Notes: generated by a model not told the origin, from the sequence alone. Shown: positions 52,261 to 62,379, numbered from the stretch's first letter. The stretch is 64,000 nucleotides of DNA from Terripilifer sp031921685 (GCF_031921685.1 NZ_JAPDHU010000003.1:868001-932000); one strand, 5' to 3'. Program-made: numbers and translations.

Positions 52261-54041
52261 TGAGCCAGATCAGTTTGCCCTCGGGCGCGGTGCAACGCGC
52301 CCGTATCAAACGAGCCGCCAAGGCGGAAAAGCGGGCCGATATCGGTTGGGCCGGCTGGACGGCGATCGCGCTGGGCGCGGCCGCCGCCTGCTATTTCATC
52401 CTCGGCCCGCTGCTGATGCTGCTGACGACGGCCTTTCGTGGCCCGCAGGACTTTCTGCCCTTCGAGGACGGTGCCGGCTGGACCTTGGACAACCTCGCCG
52501 CCGTCTATTTCGACCGCAATCTCTATACGACGATCATTCCCAATACGCTGATCTTCACCGCCGGTTCAGTGACGGTGACGTTCTTGATCGCCTTCACCCT
52601 CGCCTGGCTGGTGGAACGCACCGATCTGCCGTTTCGCAACGGCGTCTATACGATCATTCTGTTTCCCCTGCTCGTGCCGGGCATCGTTCTGTCCATCACC
52701 TGGATCTTCCTGCTGGCTCCTAACACCGGCTGGATCAACGTCATCCTGCGCACGCTTCTTGGCCTTGAAGGCTCTGGCCCACTGAACATTTTCAGCATGG
52801 GCGGCATGATCCTCGCCCAAGGCATCGGCCTCGTGCCCTTCGTCTTCTTGCTGCTGTCGGCAGCGCTGCGCTCGATGAATCCCTCGCTCGAGGAGGCGAG
52901 CAATACCGCTGGCGCCAGCCCCTTCACCACCATCCGCCGCGTCACCCTACCGGTGCTGCTGCCCGGCCTGCTGGCGCCGCTGATCCTGGCCACATTGATC
53001 ACGTTGGAGCAGTTCGAGACGCCTTTGGTCATCGGCTTTCCGGCACGCATCAATGTCTTCAGCACGCGCATTTTCTTCGAGCTCAATCCTGACACCGATC
53101 TGCCGGCCTATGGCCGCGCCGCCGCCGTGGCGCTGCCCTTCCTCATCTGCGGCGTTCTCCTGCTCCTGCTCTACAATCACTTCATCCGCCGCGCCGAAAG
53201 CTTCGTCACGGTGACAGGCAAAGGTTTCAGGCCGATGCGCTTTGCGCTCGGCCGCTGGCGCCTGCCGGCCATTCTCTTCATCAGCGTTTACGCCCTGTTT
53301 GGTGCATTACTGCCGGGCTTCGTCCTGGTCTGGGCGAGCCTCTTTGGCTACAGCCTACCCTCGTTCGACATCCTGTCGACCATCAGTTTCGCCGGCTATG
53401 CGGATCTCTTCAACAATCCGAAATTCTGGCTGGCGGCGCGCAATACCTTCATCGTCGCCGGTGGCAGCGCCGTCATCGTCACGACGATTGGCGTCATCCT
53501 CGCCTGGACGATCCTGCGCACCCAGTTGATGGGACGCTGGGTGCTCGATTTCATCAGCTTCCTGTCGCTCGGCATTCCCGCGGTCATCGCCGGCCTCGCC
53601 TCGATGCTGCTCTATCTGTCGATGCCCATAGGCATTTACGGCACGGTGCTGGCGCTGGTGCTCGCCTATTCCTATCGCATGGCCGTCTCGACCCGCCTCA
53701 CCCGCGCCGCTTTGATGCAGATCCATGCGGAGTTGGAGGAAGCTTCCTCGGTCGCCGGCGGCCAGTGGCTGACGACGATCCGCCGCGTCGTGCTGCCGCT
53801 GCTACGGCCCTCGCTCGTCGCCAGCTTCATCCTGCTCTTCATTATCGGCTTTCGCGAATTTACGATCCCGACGATCCTGCAATCGCCTGATAACACCGTG
53901 CTCAGCGTGATGATGTGGCAGGCGTTTCAGGGCGGCAAGACCACCCAGGCCGCCGCCGTCGGCACGATGATCGTCATCTTCGTCATTCCCATTATTTTTG
54001 GCCTGCGCCGCTTCGTCCTGGCGCGCGACGGACGCGATTGA
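52260..54041 (+). CDS. Two-domain ABC transporter permease (FbpB-like)
   Basis: A 593-residue permease with two BPD_transp_1 modules (about 75-300 and 360-585), each with about six membrane segments. The coupling loops are LEEASNTAGASPFTTIRRVTLP (first) and LEEASSVAGGQWLTTIRRVVLP (second), showing internal duplication. The start (TGATG) overlaps the receptor stop. With the downstream ATPase it forms a complete importer. Confidence 0.93.
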   Translation: MSQISLPSGAVQRARIKRAAKAEKRADIGWAGWTAIALGAAAACYFILGPLLMLLTTAFRGPQDFLPFEDGAGWTLDNLAAVYFDRNLYTTIIPNTLIFTAGSVTVTFLIAFTLAWLVERTDLPFRNGVYTIILFPLLVPGIVLSITWIFLLAPNTGWINVILRTLLGLEGSGPLNIFSMGGMILAQGIGLVPFVFLLLSAALRSMNPSLEEASNTAGASPFTTIRRVTLPVLLPGLLAPLILATLITLEQFETPLVIGFPARINVFSTRIFFELNPDTDLPAYGRAAAVALPFLICGVLLLLLYNHFIRRAESFVTVTGKGFRPMRFALGRWRLPAILFISVYALFGALLPGFVLVWASLFGYSLPSFDILSTISFAGYADLFNNPKFWLAARNTFIVAGGSAVIVTTIGVILAWTILRTQLMGRWVLDFISFLSLGIPAVIAGLASMLLYLSMPIGIYGTVLALVLAYSYRMAVSTRLTRAALMQIHAELEEASSVAGGQWLTTIRRVVLPLLRPSLVASFILLFIIGFREFTIPTILQSPDNTVLSVMMWQAFQGGKTTQAAAVGTMIVIFVIPIIFGLRRFVLARDGRD

Positions 54042-54048
54042 GGTTCCC

Positions 54049-55164
54049 ATGCTGAAAGTCGAAGGTCTCGAACGCTCTTACACCACACCCGACGGCCTCG
54101 TTCATGCGGTCAAGGGCGTCAGTTTCGAAGTGCCGACCGGCTCGTTCTTCACTTTGCTCGGCCCGTCGGGCTGCGGCAAGACGACGACGCTGCGCTGCGT
54201 CGCTGGCCTCGAACAGCCGACAGGCGGACGCATCACCATCGGCGGCACTGTCGTCGCCCAGCCCGACAACGATATTTTCGTCCCCGCCTTCAAGCGCGAC
54301 GTCGGCATGGTGTTTCAGTCCTACGCCATCTGGCCGCATATGAACGTACTCGAGAACGTTTCCTATCCGCTCGTCGTGCGCAAACCCCGTCCGCCCCGCG
54401 ACGAGATTCGCGATCGTGCCATGGAAGCCCTGCGCCTCGTCGGCATGGACGGGCTCGCCAACCGCTCCGCCACCAAGCTGTCGGGCGGCCAGCAGCAGCG
54501 TGTCGCCTTTGCCCGCGCCATCGTCCGCCATCCAAAAGTGCTGCTGCTCGACGAACCCCTGTCCAATCTCGACGCCAAGCTACGCGAACAGATGCGCTAT
54601 GAATTACAGGAACTGGTGGCCCGCGTTGCCATCACCACGCTCTATGTCACTCACGATCAGTCGGAAGCACTCGCCATGTCCGACAATGTGGCGGTGATGT
54701 CGGACGGTTTGATTGCCCAGATGGGGCCGCCCCGCACGGTCTATAACCGGCCGGCCAATGAATTCGTTGCCGGCTTCCTCGGCGGCGCCAACTTCCTCGA
54801 TGCGACGATCATCGAAGCCGATGGCATCAACAGCCTCGCCGCTTTCGATGAAGACCGTGGCTCAGTGCGCGTCTCTCTGCCGGCCGGCCTCAACAAAGGC
54901 GATCGCGTCCAGATCGTCTTTCGCCCCGAGGACGCGGCGCTGCGCTTTTCCGCCGGCAACAACGACAATCAGGTGCGCGCTTCGATTGCCCGTTTGAGCT
55001 TCCAGGGCGGCCTGACCGAATGCCACCTCAAGGTCGGCGATACGCTTGTCCGCTCCATGCTTCACCCTTCCGTCCAGGCCGATACAGGTGCCGATGCCTG
55101 GATCGAGCTCAATCCAGCGCGCTGCACGGTCTATCCAGCGCCGGAGCGTAGAAGTCAGGTTTAA
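54049..55164 (+). CDS. Fe/polyamine-type ABC transporter ATP-binding protein
   Basis: A 371-residue ATPase with Walker A GPSGCGKTT, Q-loop block VGMVFQSYAIWPHMNVLENV, signature LSGGQQQRVAFARAI, Walker B LLLDEPLSNLD and a C-terminal TOBE domain (about 285-365). The ATG at 54049 lies 7 bp after the permease stop; the frame is open further upstream within the permease gene. It is followed after 20 bp by the fourth Rieske gene. Confidence 0.92.
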   Translation: MLKVEGLERSYTTPDGLVHAVKGVSFEVPTGSFFTLLGPSGCGKTTTLRCVAGLEQPTGGRITIGGTVVAQPDNDIFVPAFKRDVGMVFQSYAIWPHMNVLENVSYPLVVRKPRPPRDEIRDRAMEALRLVGMDGLANRSATKLSGGQQQRVAFARAIVRHPKVLLLDEPLSNLDAKLREQMRYELQELVARVAITTLYVTHDQSEALAMSDNVAVMSDGLIAQMGPPRTVYNRPANEFVAGFLGGANFLDATIIEADGINSLAAFDEDRGSVRVSLPAGLNKGDRVQIVFRPEDAALRFSAGNNDNQVRASIARLSFQGGLTECHLKVGDTLVRSMLHPSVQADTGADAWIELNPARCTVYPAPERRSQV

Positions 55165-55184
55165 CGAATATAGGGAGAACGAGG

Positions 55185-56378
55185 ATGAGCTTATCAACTG
55201 TCGATGCTCCAAACCGCGCCCGCGCCACCGGCTATGGCCGCAAGCCCTCCACCCATGACGCGACGATGACCGAAGTCGGCCCCGGCACGCCGCTCGGCGA
55301 ATTCATGCGCCGCTATTGGCATCCCGTCGCTCTGTCGGAAAAGGTCAAAGACATCCCGCAGAAACTGCGTTTGCTCGGCGAGGATCTCGTCATCTTCCGC
55401 GATCGCCAGGGACGCCCTGGCCTACTGCATGCGCGCTGCGCCCATCGCGGCACCACGCTCTACTACGGCAGGGTCGAAGAGAACGGCATCCGTTGCTGCT
55501 ACCACGGCTGGCTGTTCGATGTGGAAGGCCGTTGCCTCGAGCAACCCTGCGAAGCTGATGGCGGACGCAGCCGCGACCGCGTCATCCAGCCCTGGTATCC
55601 GTTGCAGGAGCGTTATGGCCTGGTGTGGGCCTATATGGGGCCGCCGGACAAACAGCCGCTTCTCCCCCATTGGGATACGCTCGAAGCGGTTAGTCCTGGC
55701 GAAAAGATTTATGTGACCGGCTCAAGCTTCGGCGCCGGCGGCGACGACACCATCGAAATCGTACCGTGCAATTGGTTGCAGGATTGGGAAAACATCATGG
55801 ACCCGTTCCATATCCCGATCCTGCACACCAGCTTCAGCGGCGTGCAGTTCGTGCCTGAATTCGGAGTCATGCCGCAAGTTCATTGGGAACATGCACCGAC
55901 GGGCATGCAATACACCGCTTATCGCAAGCTCGATGATGGCCGCGAGGTGGACCGTGTCACCCTGGCGCTGTTTCCGCATGTGCGCATCGTGCCGAGCGTG
56001 CAACTCGCGCCGGGCCCGGCCATGGGCATCGGCTGGGTGGTTCCGGTCGATGACACCAACTTCCGCCTATTCCATGCCATGCGTGTGCCGGAAGGCTTTA
56101 ATGGCATGCCGCGCCTGCCGGGCAAGAAGTGGAGCGAGAAGAGCGAAGAGGAACATCAGCGCTTCCCCGGCGATTGGGAGGCCCAGGTCGGCCAAGGACC
56201 GATCAGCCTGCATTCGGAAGAAAATCTGGCTGGCAGCGACAAAGGCATCGTCATGCTGCGGCGCCTACTGAAACAGCAGATCAAGATCGTCGAAGAAGGC
56301 GGCGATCCACTGGGGGTCATCTATGATCCAGCCCAGCAGGTGATGAAGGTCAGCGCCGGTAATTTCTTCAAGACCTAA
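55185..56378 (+). CDS. Rieske oxygenase, phthalate-dioxygenase-like alpha subunit (4)
   Basis: A 397-residue terminal oxygenase. The TEVGPGTPLGEFMRRYWHPVALS opening shows kinship to the third Rieske protein. The Rieske site is C85-x-H87 and C104-x2-H107 (RCAHR...CCYHGW); the catalytic iron site is D206, H209 and H214 (NIMDPFHIPILH). The RBS is AGGGAG. It is the last gene of an operon that begins and ends with a Rieske gene around an ABC transporter. Its substrate may be the same as, or a derivative of, that of protein 3. Confidence 0.93.
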   Translation: MSLSTVDAPNRARATGYGRKPSTHDATMTEVGPGTPLGEFMRRYWHPVALSEKVKDIPQKLRLLGEDLVIFRDRQGRPGLLHARCAHRGTTLYYGRVEENGIRCCYHGWLFDVEGRCLEQPCEADGGRSRDRVIQPWYPLQERYGLVWAYMGPPDKQPLLPHWDTLEAVSPGEKIYVTGSSFGAGGDDTIEIVPCNWLQDWENIMDPFHIPILHTSFSGVQFVPEFGVMPQVHWEHAPTGMQYTAYRKLDDGREVDRVTLALFPHVRIVPSVQLAPGPAMGIGWVVPVDDTNFRLFHAMRVPEGFNGMPRLPGKKWSEKSEEEHQRFPGDWEAQVGQGPISLHSEENLAGSDKGIVMLRRLLKQQIKIVEEGGDPLGVIYDPAQQVMKVSAGNFFKT

Positions 56379-56411
56379 GTACTTCTCAAGAATAACTTCG
56401 TCACAAGCGTC

Positions 56412-56443
56412 TCGCGCCGTTTGATCTAGATCAAACGGCGCGA
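56412..56443. promoter_or_regulatory. FNR/FixK-type box inside a 32-bp perfect palindrome
   Basis: The central 14 bases (56421-56434) read TTGATCTAGATCAA, an exact TTGAT-N4-ATCAA FNR/FixK box. Symmetry continues outward through CGCGCCGT and its complement to give 32 bp. It lies 33 bp after the Rieske stop and 97 bp before the marR-type ATG. An extended -10 (TGCTATAGA, 56496-56504) stands between box and gene. The same stem could also terminate the upstream operon, but no T-tract follows. Confidence 0.6.
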
Positions 56444-56540
56444 AGCAATCCGCGCTTTCAATGAGGTTGACGCTTTTCGACAGGGCGCTGGCATCTGCTA
56501 TAGATGTGCAAACACAGCGCCCTTGATCTTGGAAACAGGA

Positions 56541-57056
56541 ATGGAAGCCACCAAAACACGCCGTAACGGTTCGCCACCCGATCGGCAGCGCGCGTCCAAT
56601 CCACCGAAGAGCGAGCAGGTCGTCGCGGCTAAAATCATGGTTTTAGCCACCAATCTGCGGCGTTCCGGCAGTCTGCTCTATGCACGTGCGCTCAACCTGA
56701 GCACCCATGAGTGGCCGATCATTGGTTCGATTGGCATGAGCGGCGCCACATCTTTGCGCGAACTGGCCGACCGGCTCGGTCTCGACAAGGGGCTCGCCAG
56801 CCGCGAAGTGTCATCCCTCGTCCGGCGCGGTCTCCTGCTCAAGGAGCGCCCCTCGAAAGAAGTGCGCATCCGCTTGAGCCCGGCGGGCGAAGAGATGATG
56901 CAGCGGGTCGCCACTCTCTCCGCCGAACGCGAGGATTTCCTGCTCGCGGATATGAGCGAGAAGGAACGCGCCGTTTTCATCCAGCAATTGGAAAAGATCG
57001 GTGCGCGCGCCAAGACCTTGCTCGAACAGGTCAACGCCGAGCCCGACGAAGATTAG
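56541..57056 (+). CDS. MarR-family transcriptional regulator
   Basis: A 171-residue regulator with a basic N-terminal extension (about 35 residues) before the winged-helix domain (TSLRELADRLGLDKGLASREVSSLVRRGLLLKE, near residues 75-110). The ATG at 56541 is chosen over a TTG six codons upstream. It follows the double-Rieske operon and is a candidate regulator for it or for the Liv operon to the right. Its stop overlaps the stop of the convergent TetR gene. Confidence 0.88.
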   Translation: MEATKTRRNGSPPDRQRASNPPKSEQVVAAKIMVLATNLRRSGSLLYARALNLSTHEWPIIGSIGMSGATSLRELADRLGLDKGLASREVSSLVRRGLLLKERPSKEVRIRLSPAGEEMMQRVATLSAEREDFLLADMSEKERAVFIQQLEKIGARAKTLLEQVNAEPDED

Positions 57057-57700
57057 TTTCGGCCACCAACACCATTGAGGAAGACTTCCGCGGTGCGCGC
57101 GGCGATGTCGTGTAGCAGCGCTTTGGTGACGCGCGGCTTCTGACTGAACAACAGACGCATGTGCAAATCCGTCTTCAACAGACCGAGAAACTGCTGTGCG
57201 GCGATATCGGGATATTTCACCTTGATCGTGCCGGCCTCTACCTGCTCGGCCAGATATTTGCCGATCAACACGTGAGAGCGGGTGACGGGACCTTCGAAGA
57301 ACAATTTGCCGATTTCGGGAAATTGCCTGGAGTCAGCTACCACGGTCTGGAACAGAGCGATCATGTCCTTGGCATAGAAATTCGCCAGAGCGCCGGCGCC
57401 CAGTTCCGTCAACACGGCTTCGGGCGTGCCGTGCGACGTGGTGATGACCTCCTCGGGCAGAACCTTGCCTTGACCGCACATTTCGCGCACGACCGCTGAG
57501 AACAGCTCTTCCTTATTGTTGAAGTGCCCATAGACCGTGCGCTTGGACACCGATGCCTTTTCGGCCACCGCGTCCATCGTGGTTTGGACAAAGCCCTTTT
57601 CGAGAAACAGATCGATCCCAGCATCCAGGATCGCGCGATATTTGCGCTGCGAATCGCGCCGGGTCAGACGGCTTGCGCGTGCGGGAAGCCTATCGTGCAT
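57053..57700 (-). CDS. TetR-family transcriptional regulator
   Basis: A 215-residue repressor-type protein. The N-terminal HTH is VQTTMDAVAEKASVSKRTVYGHFNNKEELF (about 38-68). The C-terminal part is a helical ligand-binding domain (DMIALFQTVVADSRQFPEIGKLFFEGP). The ATG at 57700 is preferred to a TTG two codons earlier. A dyad GTTTnnAAC-N7-GTTnnAAAC lies 72 bp upstream of the start and may be its own operator. It neighbours the VOC/Liv cluster. Confidence 0.9.
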   Translation of the reverse strand: MHDRLPARASRLTRRDSQRKYRAILDAGIDLFLEKGFVQTTMDAVAEKASVSKRTVYGHFNNKEELFSAVVREMCGQGKVLPEEVITTSHGTPEAVLTELGAGALANFYAKDMIALFQTVVADSRQFPEIGKLFFEGPVTRSHVLIGKYLAEQVEAGTIKVKYPDIAAQQFLGLLKTDLHMRLLFSQKPRVTKALLHDIAARTAEVFLNGVGGRN

Positions 57701-57771
57701 GTGCAACTGTCCAGGTTCGGCCAGGGCCGGCCAATATTAGCCAAGCCCTTGTTTATTGCACAAAGGCCGCC

Positions 57772-57796
57772 GTTTCAAACCTAACCTGTTCTAAAC
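57772..57796. promoter_or_regulatory. 25-bp dyad upstream of the tetR-type gene
   Basis: GTTTnnAAC (57772-57780) and GTTnnAAAC (57788-57796) are inverted copies separated by 7 bp, in the gap between the tetR-type start (57700) and the upstream VOC stop (57823). This is a fitting size and place for a TetR autoregulatory site. Confidence 0.4.
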
Positions 57797-57822
57797 CGGC
57801 CCCGCGCTGAATAAATCGGTGC

Positions 57823-58419
57823 TCAGCCCGGCATGGCCCTGGTCATTTCCTCGAGCCAGGCCGTATCGACGCCCGCCAGGGTGCGCAGCTCCTCCAGCGC
57901 CTCGTCCTTCGACTGGCCGCAGCACTCGATGACATGCGGATCGCTGCCATCGGCCGCCTGGCAGGCAAACTCCAGCCGAATGCCGTTCGGATCGATAAAA
58001 TAGATGCCGTCGAGTCCCGGCAACTGCGGGATCGGCCCGATATAGGGAACGTTGTTCTTCTTCAGCCGTGCTTCGATGTCGCGAAAGCGCTCCGGCGTGA
58101 CGACGAAGGCGCAATGCTGCATCGCACCTATCGCGTTACGATTGGCGGCTGGCTCCTTGCCTTGCGGAATTTCGAAGAAGGCGAGCGTGCTGTCGTTCCC
58201 CATGTCGTAAAAATAATGGCGGACATTTTCATACGGCGGATTGCCCCGATTGCCCGCGCCCGTGCCGAGCCCAGGGGGCACGCGCAACGCATGGATCAAC
58301 GGCATGCCAAGCACGCGCACATAGAATTCCGTCGTCTTCTTAATATCATCGGTGCACAGCGCGAGATGATGAACACCGCGCATCAACGGCCCGTCGTTGT
58401 CTTGCGTCTTGCTGGCCAT
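57823..58419 (-). CDS. VOC family protein with His-His-Glu metal triad (1)
   Basis: A 198-residue protein. The VOC core (about 12-155) has the metal triad expected of type I extradiol dioxygenases and metal-dependent glyoxalases: H18 (GVHHLAL), H102 (MQHCAF) and E150 (IRLEFAC). The C-terminal tail includes an ECCGQ stretch. The ATG follows GAGGAGGGAG. It is divergent from the Liv operon and shares its promoter gap; a related VOC protein with the same triad lies at the other end of that operon. It could act as a ring-cleavage enzyme, isomerase or lyase; the substrate is unknown. Confidence 0.88.
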   Translation of the reverse strand: MASKTQDNDGPLMRGVHHLALCTDDIKKTTEFYVRVLGMPLIHALRVPPGLGTGAGNRGNPPYENVRHYFYDMGNDSTLAFFEIPQGKEPAANRNAIGAMQHCAFVVTPERFRDIEARLKKNNVPYIGPIPQLPGLDGIYFIDPNGIRLEFACQAADGSDPHVIECCGQSKDEALEELRTLAGVDTAWLEEMTRAMPG

Positions 58420-58451
58420 GGGCTCCCTCCTCGCTTGCGTTGACTCAAATC

Positions 58452-58470
58452 ATTAGAGACCTCATATTCT
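58452..58470 (+). promoter_or_regulatory. 19-bp shared element, copy 1 (Liv operon promoter)
   Basis: ATTAGAGACCTCATATTCT matches a second copy at 63133-63151 at 16 of 19 positions. It overlaps a plausible promoter: -35 TTGACT (58440-58445), a 17-bp spacer and -10 CATATT (58463-58468), reading toward the Liv operon. It lies between the divergent VOC and binding-protein genes. Confidence 0.55.
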
Positions 58471-58547
58471 CAGATTAGGAAGGGCGCACGACGATATCAA
58501 GCACGGCAGTTAGCCGGCGGATATCGAACGACGGAGGGGGAGCGTTC

Positions 58548-59711
58548 ATGATCCGCACACGATTTGCATCTGTCATGGCCATTGCTGCTGGTCTATTGGC
58601 CGGTTCGCTCCCATTGGTCCAAACCGCTGCGGCCCAAGACGTTATCAAGATCGGCGTCATCACCGATCGCGTCGGCAGCGGTAAATTCTATGCCGAACCG
58701 GTGACGCGCGGCATCGAGCTTGGCACCAAGATCATCAATGAAAAGGGTGGTGTCCTCGGCAAGAAAATTCAACTGATCATCGAAGACGATCAGAATCGCC
58801 CCGACGTGTCCGCCGCCAAAGCGCGCAAGCTCGTCGACGATGGCGTTGTCGCCATCTTGTCGAACACCGGCTCACCCGCCACCCAGCAGGCGCAGACCGT
58901 GTCGCTCGAAACCAAGACGCCGCATCTGACGCCAGCCAACAGCGCCGACACGCTGACCACTCAATTGGACAATCCGTGGTTCTTCCAGACCGGCCCGCTG
59001 GCTTCGATCCAGCTCGCCACTTTGATGAGCTACACCAAGTCGCGCGGATTCAAGAAAGTGGCCATCGTCCGCGATAACTCGTCACTGTCGCAGTCCTTCG
59101 CCGAATCCTTCCGCAAGGGACTGGAAGGCGTCGGCATCCAGGTCGCGCTGGAGGAAGTCATTCCACAAGGCGCCACATCCGCCGTCGCCAATCTCCAGAA
59201 AGTGCGCGCCGAAAAGGTCGACGCCATTCTGCAGGCCGGTATTCTCGGCCCCGAAATGCTGCAATTTTTCCGCGCCTATCAGCAATTGGGCATGAAGGAA
59301 CCGATCCTCGGCTCCTACAATCTTAGCATTCCCGCCTATCTCACCATGGCCAAGGATCTCATGGACGGCGTGGTCTTCGTCGACGCCTATGACGACACCA
59401 AGCCCGAGGCGAAAGTCTTCCACGACATCTACCTCAAGGAATACAAGGAAGAGCCGAGCAGCCTGCCCGCCTATGGCTGGGACGGCATTCACCTCATTGC
59501 CGCGGCGATCACCAAGGCCGGAACGCTCGACAAGGAGAAAATCCGCGAAGCCCTCGCCTCGACCCAGAATTTCACCGGCGCGATCGGCGCCAAGGGCACG
59601 AGCTGGAGCTTCCGCGATGGCAAGCGCACTGGCTTCGATCCGCAGGGCGCGGTGGTGCGTGTCATCAAGAACAATCAGCACGGACCCGTCGTCCATGCGG
59701 GCCAGAAATAA
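58548..59711 (+). CDS. Branched-chain-type ABC transporter substrate-binding protein
   Basis: A 387-residue LivK-class receptor with a signal peptide (ending QTAAAQD). The opening IKIGVITDRVGSGKFYAEPVTRGIELG and the block IIEDDQNRPDVSAAKARKLVDDG are typical. RBS GGAGGGGGA. It is the first gene of the second Liv operon (receptor, LivH, LivM, LivG, LivF). It is sequence-distinct from the receptor at 7.9 kb. An aromatic or related organic acid ligand is plausible from the VOC and hydrolase neighbours. Confidence 0.9.
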   Translation: MIRTRFASVMAIAAGLLAGSLPLVQTAAAQDVIKIGVITDRVGSGKFYAEPVTRGIELGTKIINEKGGVLGKKIQLIIEDDQNRPDVSAAKARKLVDDGVVAILSNTGSPATQQAQTVSLETKTPHLTPANSADTLTTQLDNPWFFQTGPLASIQLATLMSYTKSRGFKKVAIVRDNSSLSQSFAESFRKGLEGVGIQVALEEVIPQGATSAVANLQKVRAEKVDAILQAGILGPEMLQFFRAYQQLGMKEPILGSYNLSIPAYLTMAKDLMDGVVFVDAYDDTKPEAKVFHDIYLKEYKEEPSSLPAYGWDGIHLIAAAITKAGTLDKEKIREALASTQNFTGAIGAKGTSWSFRDGKRTGFDPQGAVVRVIKNNQHGPVVHAGQK

Positions 59712-59747
59712 GTCTTCACACCGAGCAGGAGCTGCGCGGACTAAACG

Positions 59748-60644
59748 ATGGAAGACTTTCTTGAGCTGACAGTCAGCGCAACGGCCTCCGGCTGCATCTA
59801 TGCGCTGATGGCCCTGTCCTATCTGATCGTGCTGCGTCCGACGTCGATCATCAATTTCGCCATCGGCGAATGGGCGGCGACGGGCGCCTTCGTCGGCGTC
59901 GGCGTATTGACGACCTTGCTCTGGCCGCGTCTCGATGCGCCCTATCCAGTCGCCGTCGCCATCGTGCTCGTCGTCCTCGGCCTGCTCGGCTGGGCGGTGG
60001 AACGCCTGACGGTGCGCCCGCTCGTCAAGCGCGGCGCCGCCGTCACCAGTCCGATCCTGGCCCTGCTCGGCGTGTTGGTGATCTTCCGCGAGACGCTGAC
60101 TTTGCTCTTCGGTGCCGATCCGTTTCCCTCGCCGCCACCGCTCGGTTATCGGCGCTTGGAGATCGGTCCGTTCGCCGGTGCCCCGCAGCAGTTTTTCATC
60201 ATCGCCGTCACGCTGACCATCTTCGCCGGTGTCTGGTATTTCTTTGAACGCACCGTCTGGGGCCGCGCCTTCGAGGCGGTGGCGATCAATCGCCGGGCAG
60301 CCGCGCTGATGGGCATCAATCTCGGCCGCGTCACCGCGCTCGCCTTCGCCGCCGGCGCGGCCGTCGCCGGCATGGCCGGCCTCCTGATCAGCCCGCTGAC
60401 CTCGGCCCATTACATGATGGGACTGCCGCTCGCCATTCAAGGCTTCACCGCTTTGGTGATCGGCGGCGTCGGCCGCGTCGAAGGCGCCCTCCTCGGCGGG
60501 CTCATTCTCGCCTTCGCCGAACAGCTTGGTGCCCGCTATCTGCCTATTCCCTCGGGGCTGACACTGGCCTTTCCGTTCAGCCTGCTGATCCTCTTCCTAC
60601 TGTTGCGACCCACCGGGCTGATCTCGCCCCGCGAGGTGAGATGA
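59748..60644 (+). CDS. LivH-type ABC transporter permease
   Basis: A 298-residue permease with about eight membrane segments. The family opening is SATASGCIYALMALSYLIVLRPTSIINFAIGEWAATGAF, and the coupling region is EAVAINRRAAALMGINLGRV. It overlaps the LivM gene by 4 bp. Confidence 0.92.
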   Translation: MEDFLELTVSATASGCIYALMALSYLIVLRPTSIINFAIGEWAATGAFVGVGVLTTLLWPRLDAPYPVAVAIVLVVLGLLGWAVERLTVRPLVKRGAAVTSPILALLGVLVIFRETLTLLFGADPFPSPPPLGYRRLEIGPFAGAPQQFFIIAVTLTIFAGVWYFFERTVWGRAFEAVAINRRAAALMGINLGRVTALAFAAGAAVAGMAGLLISPLTSAHYMMGLPLAIQGFTALVIGGVGRVEGALLGGLILAFAEQLGARYLPIPSGLTLAFPFSLLILFLLLRPTGLISPREVR

Positions 60645-61578
60645 TCCGCACGCTCGTCTGGATCGCCGCCATCGTCGCGGCCAGCGCCATCGCCTTCGTT
60701 CTCGGCGGCTATGCCACCGATGTCTATCGCAAGATGCTCATCTGGATCGCGCTGGCGTTGAGCTACAATTTTCTGTTCGGCACCGCCGGCCAGGTCGCCT
60801 TCTCGCATTTCGCCTTTGCCGGTGTCGGCGCCTATGGCGTCGTCATCCTCTCGACCAAACTCGGCCTGCCCTTCGGCGTTGCCTTCATCGGCGCCATGGC
60901 TCTGTGTGCGCTCATCGCCTTCATCGTCGCTGTACCCTCGACACGGCTCGAAGGTTTTTATCTGGCGCTCGCCACCCTCGCCTTCGCGCAATTGTTCACC
61001 GTGCTGATCAACGAAGGCGGTGACCTGACGGGCGGCACCGGCGGCATCGCCGGCTATTCCTTGCCCAGTATCTTCGGCCTGCAATTGCGCGGACCGTGGT
61101 ACACGGTGGTTCTCGTCCTGCTGGTGGCCGGCACCTTGCTGCTGCTCAACCGCCTCGACAAGTCGTCCTTCGGCCGCGCCTGCCGCGCCATCCGTGAAAA
61201 CCCGGCCGTCGCCGCCGCCATGGGCATCAATGTCCGGCGCACCAAGGTCATCACCTTCACGCTGACCAGCACTTTGGCGGGGCTCGCCGGCGTTGCCTAT
61301 GCCTATACGGACAATGTCATCAACCCACCGGTGTTCGGGCTCGAAAACGTCTTTCTACTGCTGTTCATGATCATCGTCGGCGGCATGGGCCGGCCGCTCG
61401 GCGCCGTCGTCGGCGCCATTCTGCTCTATCTCGCCCCGTTCTTTCTCGAACCGATCGTCGGCCACGGCTATCTGGTGATCTTCGGCATCCTCGTCGTTCT
61501 AGCGATCCTGTATCAGCCTGCCGGCCTCGCCGGTCTCATCGATCGCAGCCTGGGGCTCCTGCGCCCACGAGGCCAGTC

Positions 61579-61582
<4 letters not shown>
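60641..61582 (+). CDS. LivM-type ABC transporter permease
   Basis: A 313-residue permease with about nine membrane segments. Typical blocks are NFLFGTAGQVAFSHFAFAGVGAYG and the coupling loop RACRAIRENPAVAAAMGINV, followed by LFMIIVGGMGRPLGAVVGA. It overlaps its neighbours by 4 bp at each end. Unlike the first Liv operon, LivM and LivG are separate genes here. Confidence 0.92.
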
Positions 61583-62371
<789 letters not shown>

Positions 62372-62379
<8 letters not shown>

